This document shows positions 37,241 to 48,555 of a DNA stretch of 64,000 nt, in pieces. Made by a program: the position numbers and the translations under genes. Under the pieces are notes generated by a model that worked only from the letters and a program-made list of their open reading frames with translations, had not been told where the DNA came from and searched no databases. Source of the DNA: Escallonia rubra (Eukaryota > Streptophyta > Magnoliopsida > Escalloniales > Escalloniaceae); NCBI GenBank assembly GCA_033065855.1, contig JAVXUO010002328.1:288501-352500 (forward strand). The letters are read 5' to 3'. Position 1 is the stretch's first letter. Each line of letters opens with the position of its first letter.

Positions 37241-38448
37241 TGCTGTGAGCAGCCAAGCACGAGATGGAGTTCGCACGCAGTGAGTGTGGGGCTTTGGGTG
37301 CACAAAGTAAGATAAGTGCGCGTGTGCGCGCTAGGGTTTTGATAACGTACCTGGTGGTTTGATACTTTGATTCTGTCGCGACAAGCATCCAATGGTGGAA
37401 ATGGACCTTACCCAGATCCGTTTAATAACCAAACGCATGGCGTTATTTTTGGACTAATTGTTGTGTGTAAATTGTTGCCAATAGCATATTTGTATCCGTT
37501 GATTTAGTTCAAACTATATTGTTTACGACACCCGATATTCCTTAGTTCAAATAATATCGTTTACGGTTCCTCGCAGCCTTCAGATGACTAGAGGGCATTA
37601 TTGGCATGCTAATAAGCGTTGTTTATCAATTCATGTTAATTTGATTGACCCCTTACATGCTCAGATTAAATACTTTTTAAAAAAATTCTTTTCTTTCATT
37701 TCATTTTTTAATTCGTTACGTTTTTGTCATATTGTTAGTTCTAGCTTAACAGATAATATATAAACAAAACTAAAATGGAGATGCTCAAAAAAAAATCATT
37801 TCATGTTGTATTGCTTTATGCTTCTATATTGATACTAATTTTGATCTCGTGCATTGCACATGAGAGCAACAACTGTCAAAATATTGATTGAGAGTTCTTG
37901 TACTTATATGCATAATAACAATAACAAAATTGGCAACAACAAAAAAATAATTAAAAAACTTTCCTACCTTTTTATATGAGTTTCCTACTAATTTTTGTCA
38001 TTAAAAATGAATTTTAGTAATAATTACTAGCTTTTAACAATAAATAAAGATGAAAATAGTATAAGAAATGGTAGAAATAGTTTGTCCCAACTAATGGCAA
38101 TAATAGTGATAATTCTCTACAAAAACTCGTGTGTTGAGGTTTGTGTTGCTAAGGGCTTCCAAAAAAAGGATAAAGATATGTAACAAATTATTGAAAATAA
38201 AATGGGAGAAGGAGGGAGATTATCTTAGTTAGAGAGAAAAAGTGATAGAGAAAATTGGGCTTCTCTAAACAATGGAAAAGATTTAAGATTAAATACATAA
38301 AATTTTGGCACAATTATTAACACGCTATTTCTGTCTTTTAGAGCATGTGGAATTCAAATATCACGTGTTTTAATCGTTGTTTAGGAAGATTCCTCAGACC
38401 TTTATTCCTTGTGTCATCGGCACAACCAGAATGATTGTTAAGCACTAG
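37241..38448. other. upstream region of glycyl-tRNA synthetase and AT-rich spacer
   Basis: 37241-37330 is an open, in-frame, acid-free extension of the synthetase without ATG. Beyond it the DNA becomes AT-rich. A short imperfect tandem duplication (TTAGTTCAAA...GTTTACG) lies at 37505-37570. No gene is seen. Confidence 0.5.
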
Positions 38449-39060
38449 CACGTATTATTTTCATGATACAAGTCAATCGAGAACTGATGGACATTATAGA
38501 AAAACTTCAAAAGGAAGGCGAAGCAGATAAGATACTATATACAGAGGATATCGTCGGGGCAGGTAATGAGAGTTTCGATGTTGTGTTGGAAGCGATGAAG
38601 ATAAAATGCCATATCATCAAGATGAGGAGAAGAATGCAGAAGCTGATGATGCCAACCCTCCAAAAGAGCAGAAGCCCAGGAGGAGTTACAAGCGAAGGAA
38701 AGTTGTCGCTAAAGATGGCTTGTCAAAGGTTGGTAATAATGGGGAAAAGGCTAACAAAAGGCTTCTAGTAGGACTAGACCTGTCAAAAATCTACCCGTAC
38801 CCGGTCAAAAATCCCAGGTACGGCGACCCATTTTTACCCGAACCCGACGGGTATACCCGTTTGACAGGTCTAAGTAAGACAAGCAACTAACAAAAACGCC
38901 TTTACCACGAAGCAGGAGTGAAGCCTGGGCTAGCAAATGGGTCAAGTGGGAGGTTCTTCGTCACCTCTCGCAAGGACCAGTTTGGACCTATTTATGCTGA
39001 GATTGGTCCATAAAGATTGCATGGTGGCTGGTTGACGAGACTTGGACGCATCGTCTGGAC
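38449..39060 (+). pseudogene. scrambled VIM/ORTHRUS pseudogene fragment
   Basis: 38466-38765 matches the last exon of the intact VIM gene (VNRELMDIIEKLQKEGEADK against VNRELMDVIEKLQQGDEEDA, then a frame-shifted copy of the PKEQ...YKRRKVV segment). The preceding intron DNA (GCACTA...GATACAG-like) is also kept, so this is a DNA-level copy and not a retrocopy. 38930-39060 then matches the SRA-domain start in exon 2 (GLANGSSGRFFVTSRKDQFG against GLANASCGRILVTTPKDHFG). In the intact gene exon 2 comes before exon 9, so the order is reversed here. Frameshifts and stops are present. A small hAT MITE sits between the two parts. Confidence 0.85.
38775..38872. mobile_element. 98-bp hAT-type MITE inside the VIM pseudogene
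   Basis: Perfect 13-bp TIRs, TAGACCTGTCAAA and its inverse. The flanks AGTAGGAC (38767-38774) and AGTAAGAC (38873-38880) form an 8-bp target duplication with one mismatch. The interior has CCCG-rich words (TACCCGTACCCGG, GAACCCGACGGGTA) usual for this MITE type. Confidence 0.85.
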
Positions 39061-39466
39061 AATTCAATTGACTAGTATGAAGTACGTGCGTTGTACGTGA
39101 ATGTGAGCGAAAGTAATTTTTTAAGTCATATCATTATCTCTTGTGATCTGTTGAATGTTTGGGAATCTTGTTTGCAAGATGTTGTATCAAAGAAATGTGT
39201 GTTGGTGAAAAGAAAAGCCAATGGAGAAATTGAAAGAAGCAATTTACCTCTCTGTTGTAAATTATTAAAGTTGTTATGGTATACACTCGAGATATATAGT
39301 TGTTTAGGCTTTCTTACTGATTGAGCGAAGAGTAAAAGACTAAAGGACATTGCACTTTCGCATTATACAAGAATGGATTGGCATTCAATGGTGAAACTCG
39401 AGTGCATATGACTCCCTTTCATTTTGCTATTCGTTATGATTCCTCTGCTCTTGCTGCAACATATAG

Positions 39467-39554
39467 GTATGCATATATAGTACGCACTTTGGGGCAGGGG
39501 CGGATTCAGGGTATGCATATATAGTACGCACTTTGGGGCAGGGGCGGATTCAGG
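39467..39554. repeat. perfect 44-bp tandem duplication at a transposon end
   Basis: 39467-39510 and 39511-39554 are identical (each begins GTATGCATATATAGTACGCA and ends with the element terminus CAGGGGCGGATTCAGG). The duplication therefore covers flank plus the first 16 bp of the hAT-like element. Confidence 0.9.
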
Positions 39555-40153
39555 AAGTCCAACCGGGGGGACCACAATGTCATAAAAAAAATTAACGGCT
39601 AACATAAAAGAATTCGCGTCATGATTGAATACATTAAATACAAAATAGATTGCTTAATTTGACTAATAATCATATAATTTCACTATTTATAGTGATTTAT
39701 TTAACTTATAAAGTTAGTCAACAATAAACTACTAATCTTACATGAAAGAAACTTTACTCTTAGTGTATATATGTATTATTAGTGCTATTATCAATTGTAT
39801 GATGACAATAGTCACGTATAAGTTAACATACTATAAGAATTTAAATTAAAAAAGGGAAAAAAAAAAAGAACTAAACTTGATATATTAGTGTTTACTCTAA
39901 AATTTGGAGATTTAGAATTTGGAAGAATGAAAATGGACAAGGGACGAGAAAGATAAAAATTACGACGGCCAGTAGCACAAAAATAAAAATAAAATACAAA
40001 ATGAAATCTAATACATTGATATATAATATGGTGGCATTTTAGTAAATATTATAAACATAACTATCTATTATTTAAAAGAACTAAAAAAAATCTCAAACTT
40101 TGGGGAGGGGGGGTGCCATGGCCCCTACTGGTCATGCTTGGGCTCCGCCCCTG
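39539..40153. mobile_element. hAT-like non-autonomous element
   Basis: The left end CAGGGGCGGATTCAGG and inverted right end CAGGGGCGGAGCCCAAG belong to a very common plant terminal-repeat type attributed to hAT. Length 615 bp, AT-rich inside, no transposase. An 8-bp target duplication is not evident, possibly because the left border was rearranged by the 44-bp duplication. Confidence 0.65.
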
Positions 40154-40290
40154 ACAACGCAGGTGATCACCAATGGCTCCTCCGATCTTCTCAAGGGTAC
40201 CACTCTCACCTGTCAAGGCGTCTTTGCACTTTCTTTGGTTAGATATAACCCTCTCAAAATTCCATTTCATGATAAAAATAGGTATGCTAC

Positions 40291-41781
40291 ATTTATCTGT
40301 TATACTTCCAAAAATTTCCACGTTTTCCTTTTAATTTTAGAAACAACTTATCAATTCACTTTGTTAAATTACTCGATTCCTTTTTCATTATTTATTAAGA
40401 AGTGTCGTGATCCTCATTCACATGTAAGATAGGTTTCTGTAGACAGGATGTCTCGCTTAAACTCGTCATTTTGTCTATTTATTGGCCGTTTATAGTGCGT
40501 CTTTCTTTGTACTAACCAATCGATCTTTATCGAGAATCAAAGGTCTAAACTCTCAACAAGATGTGCCTTTTTCTTCTTTTAAAACGTTGAAACTCTATGT
40601 TAAGCTAATGAGCATATCTTTGTTATGCAAGTCGCCATGTTTTTTACTAAGTATAGTTCGATTGACAAGCATAGTGATTAACTGTAGAGTTTGCAACAAA
40701 AAAATAAATCGAATGTGGAGTCTTAGCAAAAAGCCCGAGCAAACGTCAGGGTCAAGACCTGTGTACATCTTACTTAAAAAAGTTTAAAGTGGTTATAAAT
40801 AGGTTATTGATATAAGATTTTAATTTGAACTAATTCAAATAAATATGACTCAAGTTCCCACAACCGAGACAAACTCTCTATCTTCAATTAGTTTGAACTA
40901 TCACTAATTTAATGTCACATAGTTTGCTAGAAGTGAAAAAGCTGAAATTCTAGATCAAGATATGGATGATTAAAAAATAAAAAGGAGAAGATTGCCTGCG
41001 TATTACATTTCTAAAACACTGGCTCTAATTTCCTTATAAGTTGTGAACAATATGTGTAAATAAAATTAAAGTGATGCCCCACAAATTTAACTTTAATTAA
41101 CTGTTTTCACATTGATTATGTGAAAATACAATCTTATCTTTAGGGGGCTAAAGTATACTCGTAAAAGTATAAATATCAAAGTATTTACCTGCAAGAGTAA
41201 TATATTACACTATTGCTGACAATTAAATAATCACAAAAATTACAAGAATATATAGGTAATCGTCAAACAAAAAGTAGTTTAGAAAATAGTAATTGCCAAA
41301 GAGTAAAATATAATAAGTGAAACTTCAGTTCGACATCTAAATTTGTTCTTGTTGTATAATAATGGAACAATGGGAAAGTGAAATAAAATGTTTAATCAAC
41401 GAAATTTACGGGCAAGTCGTTTGACTTGCTACATTAGGTGTTTGAAGTGTTTTCTCTTTTTATAAATTAAGCTTCATCAGATAAAGTTAAATTTGGTGAC
41501 GATTAAAATAAATGCATGACGTGATTTAAGAAAGTATAGACATATCGACACTAATTTGAGAGTCAACGATTATTATTTACAAAAATTGGGCGAGGAAATA
41601 AGGTAATTCGCGTAATCTCTAGTATTTTTAGGGTGATGCCACTCCTTTTATCCGCCCCGCCGCTCACAAATACGTTTTGTTTTTCCTTATTAACGTTAAA
41701 TAAGTTATCGTTGCTGCCCATTTTTCTCTCACTATTTGAAAACTGACAACAATTGATGATGCAAAGACAAATGGTTTAAAA
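40291..41781. other. AT-rich intergenic DNA
   Basis: No gene or complete element was recognised. Some frames of up to about 100 codons lack any motif. Confidence 0.45.
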
Positions 41782-42403
41782 TAGGAGTGAACACGGTTCA
41801 GTTTGGGGGTCAAACCGCAAATCAAACTGTTACCCCTCGATTTGGAAAATTGTGAACCAAACCAAACCAATCACCATCGGTTTGGACGGTTCGATTTGGT
41901 CGATTTAGTCGGTTTGAATCGGTTTGCGCTTACTTAAAGACGTTGTTCATTTGTAAACTACTATTGGATCTAACGGTGCTTAAAAATTGAAGTTTTATGT
42001 TTTCTAAATTGCATATAATGTTGTTACATTCGATATATAAGTGTTTCTTGATGTATGAGAAAGAATGAGTAAATATAGAACATTTATTGGTTACGAAAAA
42101 TTTGTGTTATAAGTGTTCTCATTATTTTATTTTCTTATAACTTTCAATATTTGTATCTATAGATTTGCTTACTACCGTATATGTGAAATTGTCAATAAAT
42201 GCTACTAAAAGTAGAGTAACATATCATAGGTCGGTTCGGTTCGGTTTGAAATCGGTTTAAAAAATGTGAATCGTGAACCAAACTGAACCAATGTCAGTTT
42301 GAGAAATGTGAAACCAAACCATTAAGATATTTCGACGGTTCGGATTGGATTGGTTTGGTTTGAACAGTTCGGATCGATTTGAACGGTTTGATGCTCACCC
42401 CTA
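41782..42403. mobile_element. hAT-type MITE with perfect 8-bp target duplication
   Basis: The left end TAGGAGTGAACACGGTTC and inverted right end TAGGGGTGAGCATCAAACC are related, with long subterminal arrays of GGTTTGG/GGTTCGG-like words facing each other. The direct repeat GTTTAAAA lies at 41774-41781 and 42404-42411. Length 622 bp. No coding capacity. The family is the widespread plant TAGGGGTG...CACCCCTA type. Confidence 0.85.
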
Positions 42404-42480
42404 GTTTAAAAGGCTCGTAATTGATTTGCACCACCAACTCTTATCGTTTTCTTACTAGGAATAAAGGTGGAAAAAGCGTT

Positions 42481-42574
42481 GGTGATGCAAACACAAATGG
42501 TTTAAAGGGCTCGTATCTAATTTGCACCACCAACTTTCATCATTTACTTAGGAGTTGCAAAAGTTGAAAAAGCA
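42481..42574 (+). repeat. duplicate of the hAT target region, without the insertion
   Basis: GATGCAAACACAAATGGTTT, then AAAGGGCTCGTA and TTTGCACCACCAACTTTCAT, closely match the DNA on both sides of the 41782-42403 element (41756-41781 plus 42404-42440). It is a tandem copy of about 95 bp that represents the empty site. Confidence 0.85.
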
Positions 42575-44299
42575 CTCTTGTCAATCACGAATTACAAAGA
42601 AGTGTTTTTTTGTCGTCATATATACTTTTCTCGTCTTATAATTTGAGTCCTTTTGACCTTTTAACTTTGCAAAGTATCATTTCTATAAGTTATCAAAAGG
42701 TCAAGGGGTTCAAATTTGAAACCGTAGTCAAGTAGTTGTACGTGCGAGAAATTAAAAATATGCAGCTAATCAGCAACTGCGTAGGAGTTTAGTTAGCAAT
42801 AAAAGATAATTTGCTAATCAAAGTTGGAGAGCCCTCTTGGTGATATTTTCTCTTTGACTTCAAGTTTATAAAGTGCATTATTCTAAAGCAATGCTAAAGA
42901 TGCACTTAACCTTTAAAAGAATGCTAATAAGACCACATATTCTGGTCTTATTTTAGACATAAGCAACCACAAAATTAGCATAAAGCAAGGTTGGCTCCAG
43001 AATTTCATGCTTATGACCTGGATAGAAAGTTTGAGACTTGGAATTACTATACTAAAAAAAGTCATAAAAGGTTGTTGAGGGCTTTGATTAAGTTTTAGCT
43101 AAAAGTAGTGCCCCATTAGTAATTATTATTTTGACTATACTGATAGACTTTCTAACAGTGATTTGGATTTACGGCAACTTTTTTTGTCCTCCCATTGACA
43201 ATCTATAGCTAAGGTGGTGACATTGTAAGGTGGTTCAAAGTTAAATAGGAAATCGTGATGATCGCGCTTCAAAAATACTACTCCGTGTAGAGTCATTCAA
43301 AAGTGACACTATTCACACATGCCTAAATGAAGTGTGTTCCCTTGGTATCGCGCGCGCGTGAATATAAACTCTTAACCAAACTTTTATGAGATATGCTTTT
43401 TTTTTTTTTCCTGTCTTGGCTTTGCATCCTATACGTTGTCGTGTCTCGAGAATATAGATCGCGGGATAAAGGTAACACGTTCTTGGGTAATCAGGGTTAC
43501 ATTTAAATAATAATTTTTTTATTAATGATACATAGATCTCACGAGATACCCATATTAAAGGTGTACAAAAGGAACGCCACTGCCACTCTTTTTTTTTCTC
43601 TGACTCTTTCGGCATTTTGATTGTCGTAAACTTTTGACTTTAATCATGTCATTTAGTTACGTTATTACTCAGTAGAGGGAAAAATAGTATAAAATTTATG
43701 TAAAAACGTATTAGTAATCTTCATGGGATTTAAGGAGATTTACTTAATCCAATCTATATTGCTTTTGACTTTATTTCCACCGTCTAGTTTTGCTGTTATT
43801 CAACAGAGGGAAATATACAATATAAAATTTAGACTCGTATTAGCAATCTTCATGGATTTGAGGGGATTTACTTAATTTAGTCTTGATTCTGTTCGATAAG
43901 AGTAATATTTAGTATCTCAAAGTGTTACTATTTTATTGTATAAAAAATTAAATTCTCAAAAAAAAAAAATTTGGTTGATTTGTCTAAAATGCCCATAAAT
44001 GGAGCACGTAATAGCTTTTCTCTGCCATTCTTGACCCATTTTCCTTTTGCCTTCCTTATCTTTTGTTGCATAAACTGAACTAAAAAAAATTAATAATAAT
44101 AATAATATTAAGTACTAAAGTTAAGCAATATGTACAAATAAATTTTATATACCAATTAGTCTTGATATTTTGTATTATAAAATTACGTAACCCCGCCATT
44201 AATATTGTATCTACTAGTGTTAATTGTCCTTATTGGCATTAATCTTATTTTTTTTCCTCATAAATTTTTGACTTTCCTTATAATTGATGGCTAACCTTT
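42575..44299. other. AT-rich intergenic DNA
   Basis: No gene. Two diverged copies of a short segment (ATTAGTAATCTTCATGGGAT / ATTAGCAATCTTCATGGATT, each near GAGGGAAA.A) lie about 130 bp apart at 43670-43745 and 43800-43875. Confidence 0.45.
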
Positions 44300-44310
44300 A
44301 GGGTTAGTAG

Positions 44311-45307
44311 CTCTGAAGCACGGACACCCCTCCTAGGGAGGGGTTTGGTGTCCTAGACGGACGGACACCCCGACACCCTCCGGACACCGCCCGACACGTG
44401 TCCGACACCGCCAATCGGTGTCCGAATATATATATATATATTTTTTTATTTTCCGACACCGTGTCGGACACTTCATCGAGTGGTGTCGGACACGGTGATG
44501 TGCAGTGTCCGAACGTTTGGGGCTAATTCGGAATTTTTGGAACAAATTTCAGGGGTCGTCGTCTTCTCTCTCACCTCATCTGTTGGCCGTCTTCTTCTCT
44601 CTTGTCGCCGTGATGCTGGATCTGTCGCCGATGTTGCCGGATCTGTCGCCGATGTTGCCGGAGACGACAGATCTGAAAGTCGTCGATGTTGTCGGAGCCG
44701 ACAGATCTGAAAGGCGCCGGCGTTGCCGGATACGGAAGCCGACAGATCTATCCATCGTCGCTGTCGCCGTCACCAGATCTCTCGCCATCGTCGCCGGAGG
44801 CCTCCACCGCCGTCGCTTACCCACAGGTCTGCTTCTTCTCTTTGTCTCGGCAGTCGTCTCCTTCCTCTTTTCTTCCTCCTCTGTGTCTTCTCTTTCTCGC
44901 GAGTCGCGACCCACAGATATCTTTCCCTTTTTTTTCCTTCTCCCTTTTCTCCCTTTTTTTCTTTTTCTGTGACTATACTAAAGGACACCAGATATGGCCC
45001 TTTATAAATTGCTCTATGCCCCTTTATTTGGTACCACCAAATAAATGAATAGAATATGACTTGTATTTATTTAAATTCTTTATTTTAGTAGTTTTTTTAT
45101 TATTGTTTGTTATTATAGTTTGTGAAATGTATTTGATATATATATATATATATATAAAATATTATAAATATTTAAAAAATAGCGGTGTGCTGTGGTGTCG
45201 AAATTCTGATTTTTTGGAAATTGCGGTGTCCGGTGTCCCCGTCGGTGTCCGTGTTCGACACCGTGTCCGTGTCCGTGTTCGACACCGTGTCCGTGTCCGT
45301 GCTACCT
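44311..45307. mobile_element. DNA transposon with an 11-bp flanking repeat and GTGTCCG-rich ends
   Basis: The inverted ends share AGCACGGACAC next to the termini and are extended by many GGTGTCCG/CGGACACC words on both sides. AGGGTTAGTAG is found directly outside both ends (44300-44310 and 45308-45318), which reads as a 9-11 bp target duplication and fits a Mutator-like element better than hAT. The interior (44560-44900) is GC/CT-rich with a 21-bp tandem pair (GATCTGTCGCCGATGTTGCCG) near 44627-44668 and looks like captured 5' gene DNA. No transposase. Confidence 0.75.
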
Positions 45308-45318
45308 AGGGTTAGTAG

Positions 45319-46053
45319 TCAGAAGCGAATGAGTTTAATCCCCTAGAGACACCAAAACCATGCCCATTATTCTCTAACAGAACATTTTCTTCGCAAAAAT
45401 TATACACATCATACGTAGTTTTGAGCGTTGTGGCGTGATCTTTGTCTTGAAAAACACTCGAGACACTTGGCATACGTTTCTTTTCTTTAGTCCCTCACAG
45501 TAGGCTTTTTATTTAAAAGGATCCTACTAAAGTAATGCTATCAACAGACAAGAATTTAGGATATACCTCGGAACTAAGTCAAATATATTAGCTGTTGAAT
45601 TGGTCTGCATGTTAAAAGAAGGATAATTAGTGTTTTTTAAGCGGTATTATTCATTTTGCTGTGAGTTTTTTCAACTATTGACAAATAGTCCGTCAAAATA
45701 ATGTGGCAAAATAAGAAAGTAAAATTCGTCCTACATCAGCTAAAAACTTGAATTTTTGTAGGATTGGTCATTCAGTTTAAAATTAGTTATATTGTTAAGT
45801 TATACGAGATACATTTAATTAGCACCATTATAAGAGAAGCGATCTTGAGGCTAGAGAAGATATCTTGATGGTAGCTTGTTGGTATTTTACGTTTTAACGA
45901 TATCTTGATCCCCTTAAGTTCTCAAACAAGAAACGACTTGACACACAAGCTCGTTTAGAATCAAATTCTTAATCGAGCAACTCGTCTCATATGCCAATGG
46001 ATGAATCATGTTGATCTCTCTCCCTCCCTCCCCCCCTCTCCCCTCCTCAATGC
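45319..46053. other. AT-rich intergenic DNA
   Basis: No gene. A CT-rich run (CTCCCTCCCTCC-type) lies at 46016-46048 directly before the hAT element. Confidence 0.5.
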
Positions 46054-46061
46054 AACATGGC

Positions 46062-47215
46062 CAGTGGCGGAACCAAGATTTCTCTCCAGGGGGTACTAAA
46101 AATATATCGAATTTACTAAACACTCAGAAGGAGGATTAGATTTATCATAGCACTTGAGAACAAGTATATGTTTGATCGGAAAAGAGTAGATGACAATTCT
46201 CTGTAGCAGCCATGCTTAACTCAAACATCCTTTACTCAGAATTCAAGCTCAAATGGCCTTGAAATAATACTTGATATGTTACCAACTCTCGATTCAATTT
46301 TACCAGCAAGTTTGATAAACCAACAAAGCAAACAGACTGACAACCTAAGATGCTCCCAGGCTGATCCTAGAGCTCCAAAACTACTAGATTCCTCACTGCA
46401 CACATACTGAGAGTTATGGATGCCCCATGAAGAAGCTACAAACAGCAATGGAGCAACCCTCCAGAACCCAAGGCACTAAATCAGTCGAGCCCTAACCAAA
46501 GTTTTCTGCTACTGTTTCTTAACTGGGGTTAAGCTGCAAATCAAATTCATCGAAAGTGATATGCGGTTGGTGTTCGACTCTGCTCATCCCTGAATTGACC
46601 CATAAGCCTAGAGCTGTGTTTCTTAACTGGGGTTAAGCTACTGTTTCTTAGCTGGAAGGCATGAAACTTCTTCTTAATTGAGAATTGCAAACGATTAGAA
46701 ACAAACTCACCTAAAGGGAGCTAGAGGCTGATTTCAGAAGTGCAATCACAAGCACATGACCACAACATAACCGATCAAGAACTAAAGAACAACCCCACCA
46801 CAAACAAGACAAGCCTCACAACCCATGACCACACCTTCTGCTCGGGTGAGCTATCAAAACCCACCAAAAAATTCAATCGTGATTGCTTCAGGAAACAAGA
46901 AAAAGCAAAAACCCAACTAAGATTTGATGCCAAAAATGAAGGGTACCCATGAATCGGCAGTCGGCGCCTCCAATCGTTCCAGATCTGAGCTGGCTCCACT
47001 CGCTGTCGACCGTCGGCCGTCCCCGGTGAGTGGGTGTTTGCAGTCTGCCGGTCTAGGACTAGGAGAGTGGGAATGGGTGAGAGAGTTGAGCGGCCTAGGG
47101 CAAGTCGCAGAGAGTGAGAGAGAGAGAGAGTGACTGAGATGAAATGGAAAAAAAAATGTTCAGAACGTGAGGGGGTACATGAGCCCCCCCTCGTTCCAAC
47201 GTAGCTCCGCCACTG
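46062..47215. mobile_element. hAT-type non-autonomous element with perfect 8-bp target duplication
   Basis: The left end is CAGTGGCGGAACCAAG and the inverted right end is CAGTGGCGGAGCTACG. The flanks are AACATGGC at 46054-46061 and 47216-47223. At 1154 bp it is too small for a transposase. The longest open frame inside (minus strand, 166 codons) runs across the TIR and is not a known protein. A 20-bp sequence containing CTTAACTGGGGTTAAGCT is repeated at about 46515 and 46619. Confidence 0.88.
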
Positions 47216-47223
47216 AACATGGC

Positions 47224-48540
47224 ACTTAGTTAATGCTTGTTGAAGGATTGTAAGTGTGTAGGGCATTACATTCATGTGTTAGAAATTTATTCATATTATT
47301 TGTAATTGACTATGTAGACTGCAGTACGTATCGTTAAAGGCTTGGGAGAGAGTATGCGCCATGCTAGATTCACATTATTGCTTGTATTAAGCATTAGTCT
47401 TTTACCCCTAATGCAAAACACGAAACCGCAGTTCCACGTTGACTACCATGTTGACATAACTAGTACGTAACCTACATCTTTGTCGTTGAGTAAAATAATT
47501 AATATCACTGAGTTTTAGAGATAACCGCTTTGGCATTTTTGGAACGAACAAACTGATAACAGCAACCTTATGTGCACTCAGACATGATTTACACTTAGAT
47601 GGACGAGAGTTTTACAATAAAATGCTATATACCCTGTAGATGGAAAAATAGGAATCAATACCTATATATAACTAGGAAAGCTTTGACTAGCGAAACCAAA
47701 AGTTGAAATAAAACGCCTTCAAAGTAAGGAAGATGATATATGGCACGTGGTAAGGGTAAAATTATAAGTCGCAGATAAATATAACACGTAAACGTTAGCC
47801 TGTTGTAATACGGGGGACACTAAAAAGTGTTAAAACATATCACGCAAATATGTTTAGTTATGAATACAACGTATGTCTGACCGACAACGTAGCCAAACAT
47901 AACCAGTACATGCCTAACCAATAAGACGAAAAACGTGCTCAACGTGCTTTGCATGAATTTGATCAAGATTTTCTTTCACGCAAACGAGAAACATAACTCG
48001 TGCATAACGTGTTATCCGTGAAAGCGCTTTCACATCCTTTGTTCAAATATCGTTTGTACAGTTCAATCATTTGCCCCGACCATATACTCAAAAACCTAAA
48101 CTTCAACAAGAAAGCCATTTCACATTGCTACTATCTAAAGCACCTTTCACCATCACACAATTTCTCCCTTTTTTGCAACATTTAAACTAGAGGAAACAAA
48201 TTGTTGAAAACCATCCCAAGAATTTGTCATGTCAGTGGCACAGTGTCAAAAATGGAGATGATGTAAGGACATTATCGTCATGACACACCTTCCACTGTCC
48301 CTTTTCCTCGTTTTCAGGCTTTTTTTCAAATTTATTACTAAGAAAAGCATGAGCTGAAATCAGGTGCTTTCACTATGAAGTGTTTGTCTCTCCTCTCCAA
48401 CCAAGTCAACAGTATACTAACAGGTTTGACTTTATACTGCACAGAGCCAATACTGACTTGTGGTCCAGCGAAATGAAATGCGCTTGACCACTTGGGATAA
48501 CTTCTGGAATTCAAACCCTTTTCAAACCCGCCTGGTTTTT
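47224..48540. other. upstream region of the VIM gene
   Basis: AT-rich DNA without a gene. The proximal 300 bp leads to the TATA box and the CA microsatellite (48580-48594) in the leader. Confidence 0.5.
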
Positions 48541-48547
48541 CTCTCTC

Positions 48548-48555
48548 TATATAAA
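48548..48555 (+). promoter_or_regulatory. TATA box of the VIM gene
   Basis: TATATAAA lies 125 bp before the start codon and is followed by a CT/CA-rich leader. The expected transcription start would be near 48580. Confidence 0.6.

Larger units (their letters stand above)
39336..40290 (+). pseudogene. unidentified coding-like sequence split by a hAT-like element
   Basis: Before the element the frame reads GHCTFALYKNGLAFNGETRV and HMTPFHFAIRYDSSALAATY without stops. After it, from 40155, the frame reads QVITNGSSDLLKGTTLTCQG and on to SLVRYNPLKIPFHDKNR. The composition and lack of stops look coding, but I do not recognise the family, and no start, stop or splice structure could be set. It may be a gene fragment that was broken by the insertion. 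Confidence 0.35.

Noticed and set aside
37036-37392. 118-codon minus-strand frame at the tRNA ligase start
   Set aside because: Out-of-frame shadow of exon 1 of glycyl-tRNA synthetase.
44505-44972. 155-codon frame with Leu/Ser/Arg-rich sequence
   Set aside because: Composition of GC/CT-rich transposon interior. Several overlapping frames are equally open and no family is recognised.
46775-47275. 166-codon minus-strand frame
   Set aside because: Crosses the hAT terminal repeat and the target duplication, so it is chance coding within a transposon.
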